NCBI RefSeq assembly: GCF_014637795.1 | Contig: NZ_BMFD01000013.1 | Span: 1 to 36,230, forward strand | Source: Belliella aquatica | GTDB taxonomy: Bacteria > Bacteroidota > Bacteroidia > Cytophagales > Cyclobacteriaceae | Length of the DNA: 36,230 bases | Direction of reading: 5' to 3' | Shown: positions 8,933 through 17,133 of the stretch, piece after piece | How the letters are laid out: every line of letters starts with the position of its first letter | Position numbering within the stretch: the stretch's first letter is position 1 | The notes under the pieces: generated by a model | What the model saw: only the letters and a program-made list of their open reading frames with translations | Told to the model about the DNA's origin: nothing | Databases searched by the model: none | Program-made: the position numbers and the translations under genes

Positions 8933-9748
8933 ATGAAAGTTGAGAAAACTGGGTCGCTTCATGGTAATCAAGTAATTTGGCGATACATGTCATTGGAAAA
9001 ATTTATAGATCTTGTCCTTCATAGATCCTTATTTTTTGCAAATGCGATTAAAATGGAGGACAAATTTGAAATGGAAATCCCATTGATGTCTATAGATAAA
9101 AGAAAAAAGTACTATTTAGCTACAGGCCTACCGATCCATAAAATAACTTCAACATTAGAGAAGGAAATTTCAATAGCAAGAAAGTTTAAAGAAAATACAT
9201 ATGTGAGTTGTTGGTCTTTAAATACTGCTGAATCATATGCATTATGGAAGATTTATCTTGGAGGATCCCCAAATGGTGTTGCCATCAAAAGTACAGTTTC
9301 AAAATTGATTCAATGTATTGAATCAGTTGATGGTGTACCAGAATTAAATGAGGATTTTTCCATGATAGATTTTATCGAGAAGAGCCCATTATATGATATT
9401 GATTTTTTTAAGATTGGTGAGGTGAAATACAAAAACTATATTGACGCTGAGAGTCTCACCAAAACCAACTTAGCAATTACAAAGAAGGAATTTTACGAAT
9501 ATGAAAAAGAAATAAGGGTTTTTGCCACATCAAATAACCAAAAACGAAACCCTTCTACTGAAGAGTATAAGCAAGGTTTGTCAAGCGGATTCTCTATTCC
9601 AGTTGAAATTGAGAAACTAATAGATAAAATTGTGTTATCGCCATATTCTCAGCTTTGGTTTAAGGATAACTTCAAAATCTTAATTGAAAGATTAAATAAA
9701 AGCCTTTTAGATAAAATCGTTGATTCTGAAATTGGAATTAATAGCTAA
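8933..9748 (+). CDS. DUF2971-like protein
   Basis: The 271-residue soluble protein fits the DUF2971 family by its landmarks. These are WRYMSLEKFIDLVLHRSLFFANA near residue 20, a DKFE motif, and TYVSCWSLNTAESYALWKIY near 95. GVAIKSTV then follows, and EYEKEIRVF lies late in the protein. These match the conserved pattern of family members as I remember them. No biochemical role for the family is firmly known to me. It lies 12 bases after the ART-like gene and ends 3 bases from the convergent CBASS effector. It is the last gene of the hsd transcription unit, and its position in a defence island suggests a defence role by association only. Confidence 0.65.
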   Translation: MKVEKTGSLHGNQVIWRYMSLEKFIDLVLHRSLFFANAIKMEDKFEMEIPLMSIDKRKKYYLATGLPIHKITSTLEKEISIARKFKENTYVSCWSLNTAESYALWKIYLGGSPNGVAIKSTVSKLIQCIESVDGVPELNEDFSMIDFIEKSPLYDIDFFKIGEVKYKNYIDAESLTKTNLAITKKEFYEYEKEIRVFATSNNQKRNPSTEEYKQGLSSGFSIPVEIEKLIDKIVLSPYSQLWFKDNFKILIERLNKSLLDKIVDSEIGINS

Positions 9749-9751
9749 ACG

Positions 9752-10576
9752 TTATATTTGCTCATCAACTTCTTCTCCAATATTTTTTAAGTAAGCATTC
9801 AGATTTATTGCAGGGATTGTACCAATGGCTAGCTGTAAATAGCGTGTTAGTTGCATAAAGAAAGTTACAAATGAATGACTTGCTTCGCTAAACTTCATCT
9901 TATTAAATTTTCTGTTAGCATAAAATTCTAAATATGCATCTTGTCCAACTATTGTAATTTCAGCGTTTGGATTATAATCTATATAAAAGCTACCATAATC
10001 AGCGATGCAACCCAAATCAATACTCTGTAGATTTTCTAAAGCTTTGATATGTTTTTCAATGGTATCATTATTCTTATGTGTGAAACCATTAGTGCTACAA
10101 AGAATTCCCCCTAATACTTTTGTTAGTGGACGGGGAGTGATTTTTATTCCGCCATTGATGAAGCTTGCAGCTTCTCTTTTAAGCACTCTTACACTTTCTA
10201 TTTTTTCTCCTGCATATTCGATATAGGATTTTTCTCCCACATTACCTTTTATATCAGGCTTGACTTCAAAAACCGCATACACTCCTTCTGCCGGAATATA
10301 ATGAAATCCATTTTGAGTAAAAATAAATGGAGTAAACCAATTATCGTAAATAACAATATCCATTTGTTGGCTCGTATTGCCTTCGTGGTCTATTACTATT
10401 GCTTTGTCAACACAATATCTGTTGGGCAAATATTTTCGCAACCAATCTATCCAAGCATTTTCTAAAGCATCTCCTTTAGAACCTGGATGGTCAATAAACT
10501 CTCTGTTTGTATTTAGTTGGGCAGACATCTGTTGCTGCAACCCATTGAATAATTGTTTTAAATTTACTTTACTCAT
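9752..10576 (-). CDS. CBASS effector, PD-(D/E)XK nuclease (DUF6602-like)
   Basis: This is the last gene of the CBASS operon, in the effector position. The 274-residue protein has a compact PD-(D/E)XK core. E39 lies in GDALENAW, Q70/Q71 and D73 in SQQMDIVIYD, and E104 and K106 in AVFEVK. This arrangement resembles the DUF6602 family. No SAVED, CARF or membrane segment is visible. The C-terminal 130 residues are therefore the only candidates for binding the cyclic nucleotide. By analogy it would degrade DNA when the CD-NTase signals infection. I chose the ATG at 10576, not the upstream frame start at 10615, because it overlaps the cap3 stop by 8 bases and gives translational coupling. Confidence 0.8.
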   Translation of the reverse strand: MSKVNLKQLFNGLQQQMSAQLNTNREFIDHPGSKGDALENAWIDWLRKYLPNRYCVDKAIVIDHEGNTSQQMDIVIYDNWFTPFIFTQNGFHYIPAEGVYAVFEVKPDIKGNVGEKSYIEYAGEKIESVRVLKREAASFINGGIKITPRPLTKVLGGILCSTNGFTHKNNDTIEKHIKALENLQSIDLGCIADYGSFYIDYNPNAEITIVGQDAYLEFYANRKFNKMKFSEASHSFVTFFMQLTRYLQLAIGTIPAINLNAYLKNIGEEVDEQI

Positions 10577-11033
10577 ATTTATATAATTTATTTTCAAACC
10601 AAACGTAAAATCCAAAGTCTACCGTTGTATTGGAACATCCTATTATCAATAAAACTGGATTTGCGATGGAAGTCTTTTTGCTGTTTATAATTGTATTTAT
10701 TGCCGAAATATCTGTTGCGCTTGGTATAGGACTATTATCTGGATGGGTATGCCATTCTCCGATGTAAATCTTTCTCAGATTCTCTGCATAAAATTCCACA
10801 AGTTCATTTTCTATTCCTTTTGTACTTCGTTCAAAATTATACTTTGATGCTTGATACTTCTTTGGAAGTATTGTATCTGTAATATGCAGATGCATATTGT
10901 TTTCGGAATAATACCCAATTAAAAATCCACCAAATTCTTTAGGATAGTGAGTTTTACCTATTTCCAGAAGTTTATTTAGCAGTTCGTCCTCAACTTCAAG
11001 ACTTAATCCTATTTTTTCTATTTTTAAAATCAA
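10569..11033 (-). CDS. cap3: Cap3, JAMM-family deconjugating protease (CBASS)
   Basis: In type II CBASS, Cap3 cleaves the bond that Cap2 makes between the CD-NTase C-terminus and a target. The 154-residue protein carries a full JAMM zinc site. E33 lies in PKEFGG, and H95 and H97 lie in EWHTHP. S105 and D108 complete the HxH-x7-SxxD pattern. Start choice: the frame opens with TTG whose last two bases overlap the cap2 TGA, and an in-frame stop lies five codons upstream, so TTG at 11033 is the likely start. This termination-reinitiation overlap couples it to cap2, and the effector start overlaps its own stop. Confidence 0.9.
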   Translation of the reverse strand: MILKIEKIGLSLEVEDELLNKLLEIGKTHYPKEFGGFLIGYYSENNMHLHITDTILPKKYQASKYNFERSTKGIENELVEFYAENLRKIYIGEWHTHPDNSPIPSATDISAINTIINSKKTSIANPVLLIIGCSNTTVDFGFYVWFENKLYKYE

Positions 11034-12700
11034 AATTCTTTTATTTTAATGTTAAAACCACCAGTGTCATCTGTTTCAATAACAAAATTCCTTAGCGTTT
11101 TTTCTTGCTCTAATTTCAAATTTATCTGCTTTATCGCTGTCTGCACAAGAACGTTTATATCATTATAAGAAGCTTTAAATGTTGGGCTCCAACAGCCTGT
11201 AGGATTATGTAAGTCATCAACATCAAATTTGAGAATATTTCCGCCAAATTGGGATGTTATAAAGTCATACCGATTATGTTCCGTAGCACAGACCAAATGT
11301 TTTGCGTGGTTTGATATTGAAAGATTTAAAAGCGTTGAATTTATATTTAACTGGCTTAATACGTAAAGCAAGTCATTGTCGGCAGAGCAATCAATAATAA
11401 TATCGTAATTGTCAAGATGCTTTTCCATTTCGGCTTTGATACTTGAGTTTGCCAAGTGTGATTTAATGAAAAAATCAAACGCTTCTGAATAATCGTAACC
11501 ACCATCAACAGGTTCGAAAAAAGGAGAAACCAAGCATAATTCGTTTATTAAATCATTGGTCTTATTGGTAATTCCTGTAAAGAAAGAATATTCCGACCTG
11601 CAAACATTTTCTGGTTCTTTTACATCATATTCTATAAAACCTAATTTTCGACAGCCACATCTTACCAATGTTTTAGCTACTATGCCCCCTACAGCTCCGA
11701 TGCCAATAATCAATATTTTACTTTCTGTTATTCGGTCACTTAGTTTTCCTCTGCCAAAAAAGTACTTATACGAACAATTTCTTGTCATTGCCCAATCGAT
11801 GGACTTATCTTCTTTAATCTTTGTAAACCATTGTTTGTTTATTTTTTCGCCGTAAATAGGAAAATCACCAATTTCCAATATAATCGCTTGCCAATGAATT
11901 TCTGTTTCAGAAATATTATACCCTACAAATAATGGAAGCGATTTTCCTTCCTCTTTTACAAGTCTTTCTTCGACATTGTGTAGAAATTTCAAAAAATCTT
12001 GTGGTAATGTAGCTTCAAAATCTTTCCATTCATCAAAAACCCAACGTTGATTTTTACTCGGTGCATCTTTCACGAAGATGAATAATCCGATGCTTTGAGG
12101 TAAATTTTTAAGTTGGAAATTCCAATCGACATCTACTATTTTTTTTCTATCCTTATTTAAGAAAGACTGAAAAATACTGCTCTGGATATTCTCTTTGTGA
12201 AAAACTCCATTGTTCATTATTGAATAGTCAACAAAGCCAAATTGATTTTTATGGAAAGTATAATCTACTTCATTGAAGAAGTAAGCAAAATGGTTTTCAT
12301 TAAATGCTTTTTGTGGTATAATTAAATGTTCATAATGAGTATCCGAATCTTTGTTGATGTAATATTTCTTAATCCAAGCCTTTACAGATTCAATATCATA
12401 AATTAGTTTTTGGGACAAAACAGGAGTATGTGCTGTATGAATACAAATGGCTCCATTTTGCATAATATGTTTATGCTCTATCAAATCACCATCAGAAAAC
12501 TTAATAGTTTCTGTTTCGTGGCTTTTAAACGGATATTGAGGATGGATAGTAACATTGAATTCTAATGGTTGCTCTAATCCTTCAACAAAAACAGTAATAC
12601 ATCCCTCGATGTCAATTTTGCTCTGCACAAATGGCTTTACAATTTTCACATCGGGAATGCTTTCTACTATTGTATTGATTTCATTTACTCTTTGGCTCAT
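11030..12700 (-). CDS. cap2: Cap2, E2-E1 fusion ubiquitin-transfer-like enzyme (CBASS)
   Basis: Cap2 conjugates the CD-NTase C-terminus to a target and so primes it for activity. The 556-residue protein has an N-terminal E2-like domain with HPQYPF near 53-58 and catalytic Cys86 in GAICIHTA. A linker region follows. A ThiF/E1-like adenylation domain then begins near 325, with the nucleotide loop GIGAVGG at 333-339, an acidic residue in FIEYD and the E1 cysteine C503 in TGCWSPTF. Both catalytic cysteines are present, so it should be active. The gene starts 5 bases after the CD-NTase stop and overlaps cap3. Confidence 0.92.
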   Translation of the reverse strand: MSQRVNEINTIVESIPDVKIVKPFVQSKIDIEGCITVFVEGLEQPLEFNVTIHPQYPFKSHETETIKFSDGDLIEHKHIMQNGAICIHTAHTPVLSQKLIYDIESVKAWIKKYYINKDSDTHYEHLIIPQKAFNENHFAYFFNEVDYTFHKNQFGFVDYSIMNNGVFHKENIQSSIFQSFLNKDRKKIVDVDWNFQLKNLPQSIGLFIFVKDAPSKNQRWVFDEWKDFEATLPQDFLKFLHNVEERLVKEEGKSLPLFVGYNISETEIHWQAIILEIGDFPIYGEKINKQWFTKIKEDKSIDWAMTRNCSYKYFFGRGKLSDRITESKILIIGIGAVGGIVAKTLVRCGCRKLGFIEYDVKEPENVCRSEYSFFTGITNKTNDLINELCLVSPFFEPVDGGYDYSEAFDFFIKSHLANSSIKAEMEKHLDNYDIIIDCSADNDLLYVLSQLNINSTLLNLSISNHAKHLVCATEHNRYDFITSQFGGNILKFDVDDLHNPTGCWSPTFKASYNDINVLVQTAIKQINLKLEQEKTLRNFVIETDDTGGFNIKIKEF

Positions 12701-12705
12701 TATTA

Positions 12706-13680
12706 TTATCCAAAATTTAGTTTCGGTGGAGGAATCGGCATACCACTGTTCTTTCCATATTGATTATTGTTGGTATCTTCTTTTTTAAACTTAGTATTTT
12801 CAGGAAAGTACGTTTTCAGATTTTCATCATTCTCCTCAATTCTTTCAAGCATATTTTTCATATCATCCGACAATTGTTGTTTTTCTGTTGAAGTCAAAGT
12901 ATCAGCTAAATCATTAGAACTATTACCTGGGTCTTTTTGCGTAAAGCTTTCTTTGGTTACATTATCTCTAATATACTGTAAAACAGTTTCGAGTTTGTCC
13001 CAAATACTTCCGGTAATACTTTTAGAATCAAATGCTTTAATAGTAATGAGTTCCAAAAAGAAAGATTTAGTAGGATAAATATACTTGGTATTTTTCCAAA
13101 CTTTCAAAAGGCGTATTATTTTTCTTATCGAATCTTTTTCAGCCGTAGCTCTGTCTTTAATATTATTGATTTGAGCCTTAACGTTAGTTTTAATTCGCTC
13201 ACTGCCTGCATCAATATTTCCATATTTGTAATACACATACAAGTTCAAATTTTCATCTTCCCTGTATTGGTCTTGGGACAACTCACGACCAGGAACAACA
13301 TCAATTTTAATTACGTCTCCATCACTGTCAGCGTAAAACTCCAAACCAATTGAAACTTTTTGTTTTTTAACCTCTGCAACATCTTTGTATTTCTCGTAAA
13401 GAAAATAATAGACATCTTCATACATTTCTTTTAATGTTCCGTTCGAGCCAAAAGCATTACGTTTGAAAGGAGATACCAAATCAAAATCAAATTTTGTATT
13501 GATAGCGGTATTTTTAGCATAAGAACCCGAGTTGAAGGGATAATATAAATCACTTCCGTAGTTTTCTTCCAAGGCTTCTTTAACCTCGTTTTTCTTTTTG
13601 ACGTATTTGTCAAAAAGTGTTTTTTCTTTAGTTATTTGATGCGTCGAAATAACTGATTCTAAGTGTTTGTTTTTATCCAT
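12706..13680 (-). CDS. CBASS CD-NTase (cGAS/DncV-like nucleotidyltransferase)
   Basis: This enzyme makes a cyclic oligonucleotide second messenger on phage infection. The 324-residue protein has the helix-turn signature GSYAKNT (52-58), the metal-binding pair D65 and D67 in FDFD, and the third acidic residue D127 in IKIDVVPG. This is a complete catalytic triad. The C-terminal half is helical, and the last 20 residues form a Pro/Asn-rich flexible tail ending in ...KLNFG. A terminal glycine is what a Cap2 substrate needs. I start at the ATG at 13680 rather than 13722, because homologous CD-NTases begin just before the helical lead-in. I do not assign a clade or product. Confidence 0.93.
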   Translation of the reverse strand: MDKNKHLESVISTHQITKEKTLFDKYVKKKNEVKEALEENYGSDLYYPFNSGSYAKNTAINTKFDFDLVSPFKRNAFGSNGTLKEMYEDVYYFLYEKYKDVAEVKKQKVSIGLEFYADSDGDVIKIDVVPGRELSQDQYREDENLNLYVYYKYGNIDAGSERIKTNVKAQINNIKDRATAEKDSIRKIIRLLKVWKNTKYIYPTKSFFLELITIKAFDSKSITGSIWDKLETVLQYIRDNVTKESFTQKDPGNSSNDLADTLTSTEKQQLSDDMKNMLERIEENDENLKTYFPENTKFKKEDTNNNQYGKNSGMPIPPPKLNFG

Positions 13681-13917
13681 AAGTTTAATATTTGGTTGAC
13701 AAATAAACAAATTAAATACCAATCTGTAAATTTAGTTCAACTTTAGAAAATATTTACATTCGATATTAAAAAAAGAGTCAAATTGTCAGTATTTAGCAAT
13801 CTTATTGTCACGGTTTCATGACATATTTAATTGACAATTATCAAAAATATTGGATATATGTAAACTGAATATCTATATTTACGTTTACTTTTATAATCAA
13901 TCACACAAATTACACAA
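13681..13917. promoter_or_regulatory. Divergent control region, CBASS / XRE-ImmA
   Basis: This 237-base spacer must hold the promoters for both divergent units. Four related half-sites lie in it: ATTGTCA at 13782-13788 and 13804-13810, then TGACATA at 13819-13825 and TGACAAT at 13832-13838. The second and third form TGTCA/TGACA inverted arms with an 8-base gap. A further imperfect palindrome with GTAAAC/GTTTAC ends spans 13860-13888. A possible Bacteroidota-type promoter for the + strand gene is TTGG at 13850 with TATATTTA at 13874-13881. The XRE protein encoded next door is the obvious candidate to bind here, but that is inference. Confidence 0.45.
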
Positions 13918-14973
13918 ATGAAATATCTAGCAGAACGTCTCAAATCAGCCCGATTGATGAATGGCTTATCCCTGCAAGGTCTGGCAGACCAAATAAATAA
14001 TTATGTTACTAAACAAGCTTTGAGTAAGTACGAGCAAGGCCAAGTTGTGCCAGATTCTGAAATGATTGGTATTTTAGCCGAAGCACTCCATGTAAGACCG
14101 GATTATTTTCATGCTGATACAGCAATAGAATTTGGTGTAATAGAATTTAGAAAATTGGAATCTTATCCTGCTAAAGAGAAAAACAGGATTGTAGAAATAG
14201 CCAAAAATGAATTGAGCCGTTACATCGAGCTGGAAGAAATCCTGGGAATAGAGACCAAATTCCACAATCCGCTAGAAGAAATGCCTATCAATTCCTTGGA
14301 AGATATAGATAAAGCTGCTGAAAAATTAAGAGAAGCCTGGGGCTTAGGAACCGATGCCATCTCCAATGTGATCGAGCTTTTGGAAGATCATCATGTCAAA
14401 GTAATTGAAATTGATTCTGAAGAATCATTCGATGGCTTTGCAACTTGGGTGAACGCGAAAGATATTCCTTTAATCGTATTGAATAAAGCTAAGTTTAAGA
14501 ATAAACTTGATAGAAAACGGTTTACTGCTTTACATGAACTGGGGCATTTGCTCCTAGATGTCAATAGATACGAAAACAAGCAAAAGGAAAAATACTGCCA
14601 TGCTTTTGCATCAGCCATGTTGATCCACAAGGAAACCTTAAGACAGGAATTAGGAGGTAAGAGAAACAAACTGTCGATGAATGAATTAGGGGCTATCAAA
14701 CAGCAGTATGGAATCTCCATGCAAGCCTTGGTTTATCGGGCCAAAAATCTGGGGTTAATTTCTGATAATTATCTCAAACAGTTTTATATGGTTTTTAATC
14801 AGTTGGGGTTTCGGGTAACTGAGCCTGTGGATTATGAAGGGATGGAGCATTCTAATCGTTTTTCACAGCTTTTGTTCAGGGCCTTAGCGGAGGAGTATAT
14901 CAGCATCAGTAAGGCAGCAGCCCTAAAAAATCAAAAGTTGGCTGAGTTTAGGAAGGAAAATATGGTCATCTGA
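13918..14973 (+). CDS. XRE regulator fused to ImmA/IrrE metallopeptidase
   Basis: The 351-residue protein begins with an XRE helix-turn-helix (about 1-60: LAERLKSARLMNGLSLQGLADQ). It continues with an ImmA/IrrE-type zinc peptidase. The HELGH motif is at 206-210, and a downstream Glu in the EKYCHAFASAMLI stretch is the expected third ligand. Such fusions act as cleavable repressors or antitoxins. The stop codon overlaps the start of the PIN gene as TGATG, so the two are translationally coupled, which fits an antitoxin-toxin order. It may also read DNA damage or infection through its peptidase domain and control the divergent CBASS operon; that part is speculative. Confidence 0.88.
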   Translation: MKYLAERLKSARLMNGLSLQGLADQINNYVTKQALSKYEQGQVVPDSEMIGILAEALHVRPDYFHADTAIEFGVIEFRKLESYPAKEKNRIVEIAKNELSRYIELEEILGIETKFHNPLEEMPINSLEDIDKAAEKLREAWGLGTDAISNVIELLEDHHVKVIEIDSEESFDGFATWVNAKDIPLIVLNKAKFKNKLDRKRFTALHELGHLLLDVNRYENKQKEKYCHAFASAMLIHKETLRQELGGKRNKLSMNELGAIKQQYGISMQALVYRAKNLGLISDNYLKQFYMVFNQLGFRVTEPVDYEGMEHSNRFSQLLFRALAEEYISISKAAALKNQKLAEFRKENMVI

Positions 14974-15479
14974 TGAGGATTGCTGTCACGGATGCCTGTA
15001 TTTTTATAGATCTGATCGAGCTTGATTTGATCTCAGATTTTTTTCAACTCAATTTAGAGCTTCATACTACAGTTGAAGTATTGAATGAACTGTTTTTAGA
15101 GCAATCCCAGGTATTAAAAGCCTATCAGCAAGTAGGAAAACTGATTGTTCATAATCTCGAATGGGAAGATTTTATAAAAATAGATGCCTTAGCACTACCC
15201 AAAGGACTTTCTTCTGAGGATAAATCGGTGCTTTATATTGCAACTTGTCTAGAAAATGGAATAGTTATTAGTAGTGATAATCTCGTTAGAAAATGTGCAG
15301 TGCATCTCAGGCTGGAATGCCATGGCTTGCTTTGGGTGGTTGATCAATTGGTTAATCAATATATCTGTTCTATATCCAATGCAGCCGAGTTACTCAAAAA
15401 GTTGATGACATTGAATAAGATGTATGCAACTGGGAAGCTAAGGAGAGAGGTTGAGGAGCGGATTATAAAGTGGTCTTGA
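14973..15479 (+). CDS. PIN-domain protein, probable toxin
   Basis: The 168-residue protein has PIN-type nuclease acidic positions. D7 is in AVTDACIFIDL, E39 is in EVLNEL, E82/D83 are in LSSEDKSVLYIA, and D102 is in VISSDNLVRK. PIN proteins of toxin-antitoxin pairs cut RNA. The start overlaps the XRE-ImmA stop by one base, and the arrangement (ImmA-type regulator followed by PIN) recurs in bacterial TA loci. All four acidic positions are present, so it looks active. The RNA target cannot be read from sequence. A 200-base gap follows, with a CCCG/CGGG hairpin at 15622-15634 and no gene. Confidence 0.8.
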   Translation: MRIAVTDACIFIDLIELDLISDFFQLNLELHTTVEVLNELFLEQSQVLKAYQQVGKLIVHNLEWEDFIKIDALALPKGLSSEDKSVLYIATCLENGIVISSDNLVRKCAVHLRLECHGLLWVVDQLVNQYICSISNAAELLKKLMTLNKMYATGKLRREVEERIIKWS

Positions 15480-15680
15480 TTTTTATTTAATATTCAGAAA
15501 GCAAATGTGCAGTTTATTCCTATTCTCAGTTTTCTCTTCTAATCTAAGAATAAACCCAATAAGAACAATCTAGATATTCATAGCCATTCCCGATAGTTGA
15601 TCGTATCTGGATACAACCTGTCCCGATTTTCGGGAGTTATGAGAGAAGTTTAGGGGTTGGACTCCCCAGTACTTAGTAGG

Positions 15681-16907
15681 CTAGGTTTTTGTTGTATTTT
15701 CTTCATTCTGTTTAATGATATATCTTGCTCGTTGGAATATTTCGTCAAAAGTTATTATTTCAGGATTATTTTGATTTTGTCTGAATAACTCAAATGAACT
15801 GTACTTATCTTCATTGATTCCGATATCAGTTTTGAATTCATTTAAATCTCCAATAATCACAAAAGATTTAGGTTGATAGATAAAAACTTGTTCTCCAGTT
15901 AAATCTCCTTGCTCATTTTTTAATTCATTTTTGGTAGGTAAATCTTTGATAAACTTCTGAATAGATTTTTGAACCTGAGCAATTGAACCCGCTAATTCAT
16001 CTGAAATCGCCCAGCATTCACCTCTGTATGGGTCAGAAACTTGCTTCAATAAAACTTTTTTATGGGTTTTAATCTCTCCGAAAACAAAAGAGCTTATGAT
16101 GCCCTTTGTCTTCATTAATGCATCAATCCTTTTGCCGGAGCTATTGAAATTATAACCTGATACAACTTGCTCAAGTTTTTTACCTTCTAATGAAGAATTG
16201 AAAACATAGTTTAAACCATAGCCAAATATCCAAGTATTTCTTTCAAAGAAATCCTGCCAAACTGCTTCATCTCCATTTTTGCTTAATTCTACTTTCCTTT
16301 GATCAAAATAGCTTTCATCATTTAAAAGCTGTTCAAATATTTCTAACTGACGCTTTCTATATCCGAGATTTGCAACGTCTTCATAGGTTAAGTCACTTTC
16401 AATAATTTCTTTAATTAACTCAGGATTACTTTTTATCAGTTCAAAAACTTGATCTTTAGAAAGAATGATTTCTTCTAACCATTTATCATCAAATTTTGAG
16501 CTTTGTTTATCCTTTAAAGGGAGGAGTGCTATATTTCTAATAAAGTTGAATAGTGTTAAAATCTCGTCTCCTTGAAAAGTAAAATTCGCTTTATGCGGTA
16601 TACCTGTTTCTGAGGTGTACTTTTGGATTGTTAAAGTCGATATACCTCTTGTATCTTCATAAAATTTAGCTTTAATTTCTTGTCTTCCATTGGGAGTAAT
16701 CCTCAGTGATACTTCTTTTCCATCTTTAATGAAACTATGCGTTTCTGTATTCTCTATAATTTTAGAGATTATCCTAAAAGGTCGTACCAATTCAACAACT
16801 TCTCCTTTTTCGTTTGTTTGAAGAAATTTATCATCGAGAGAGCGACTTAGATAAACTCTATCAGTTCGTTTGTTTAAGAAGTAATCTAATTCAGAAGGTT
16901 CATCCAT
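15681..16907 (-). CDS. sduA: Shedu anti-phage nuclease (SduA, DUF4263)
   Basis: Shedu is a single-gene defence system whose nuclease acts on phage DNA. The 408-residue protein has a divergent N-terminal half of about 200 residues. The C-terminal DUF4263 domain shows EAVWQDFFERNTWIFG (E214), GKRIDALM (D262) and FGEIKTH (E278, K280), which form a PD-(D/E)XK site. Next comes the family hallmark YRGECWAISDELAGSIAQVQKSIQKF. All catalytic residues are present. It is transcribed alone on the minus strand, with its own spacer upstream. Assignment is by motif memory rather than a search, but the pattern is distinctive. Confidence 0.87.
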   Translation of the reverse strand: MDEPSELDYFLNKRTDRVYLSRSLDDKFLQTNEKGEVVELVRPFRIISKIIENTETHSFIKDGKEVSLRITPNGRQEIKAKFYEDTRGISTLTIQKYTSETGIPHKANFTFQGDEILTLFNFIRNIALLPLKDKQSSKFDDKWLEEIILSKDQVFELIKSNPELIKEIIESDLTYEDVANLGYRKRQLEIFEQLLNDESYFDQRKVELSKNGDEAVWQDFFERNTWIFGYGLNYVFNSSLEGKKLEQVVSGYNFNSSGKRIDALMKTKGIISSFVFGEIKTHKKVLLKQVSDPYRGECWAISDELAGSIAQVQKSIQKFIKDLPTKNELKNEQGDLTGEQVFIYQPKSFVIIGDLNEFKTDIGINEDKYSSFELFRQNQNNPEIITFDEIFQRARYIIKQNEENTTKT

Positions 16908-17133
16908 GTGAAATTGAGGGTATTTAAATTTTGACTAACATAAACAAAATCGCTCAATTTGAGCTAATTTCTATTTCTCTTTAGTCAGATCGGATTTATC
17001 GATTTACTTTTCCTAATTTTCTTTACTAACCCCAATTTTCTATTATAACCAAAAATCAGAAAGGCTTTCAAGTTTACATAAGGTATACTTTATACCAACT
17101 TGTTGTATTTAATGATCTGAAGAATTCGAATTG

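Noticed and set aside
13918-15479. Part of the CBASS operon
   Set aside because: It is divergently transcribed and has its own coupled start-stop overlap, so it is a separate two-gene unit.
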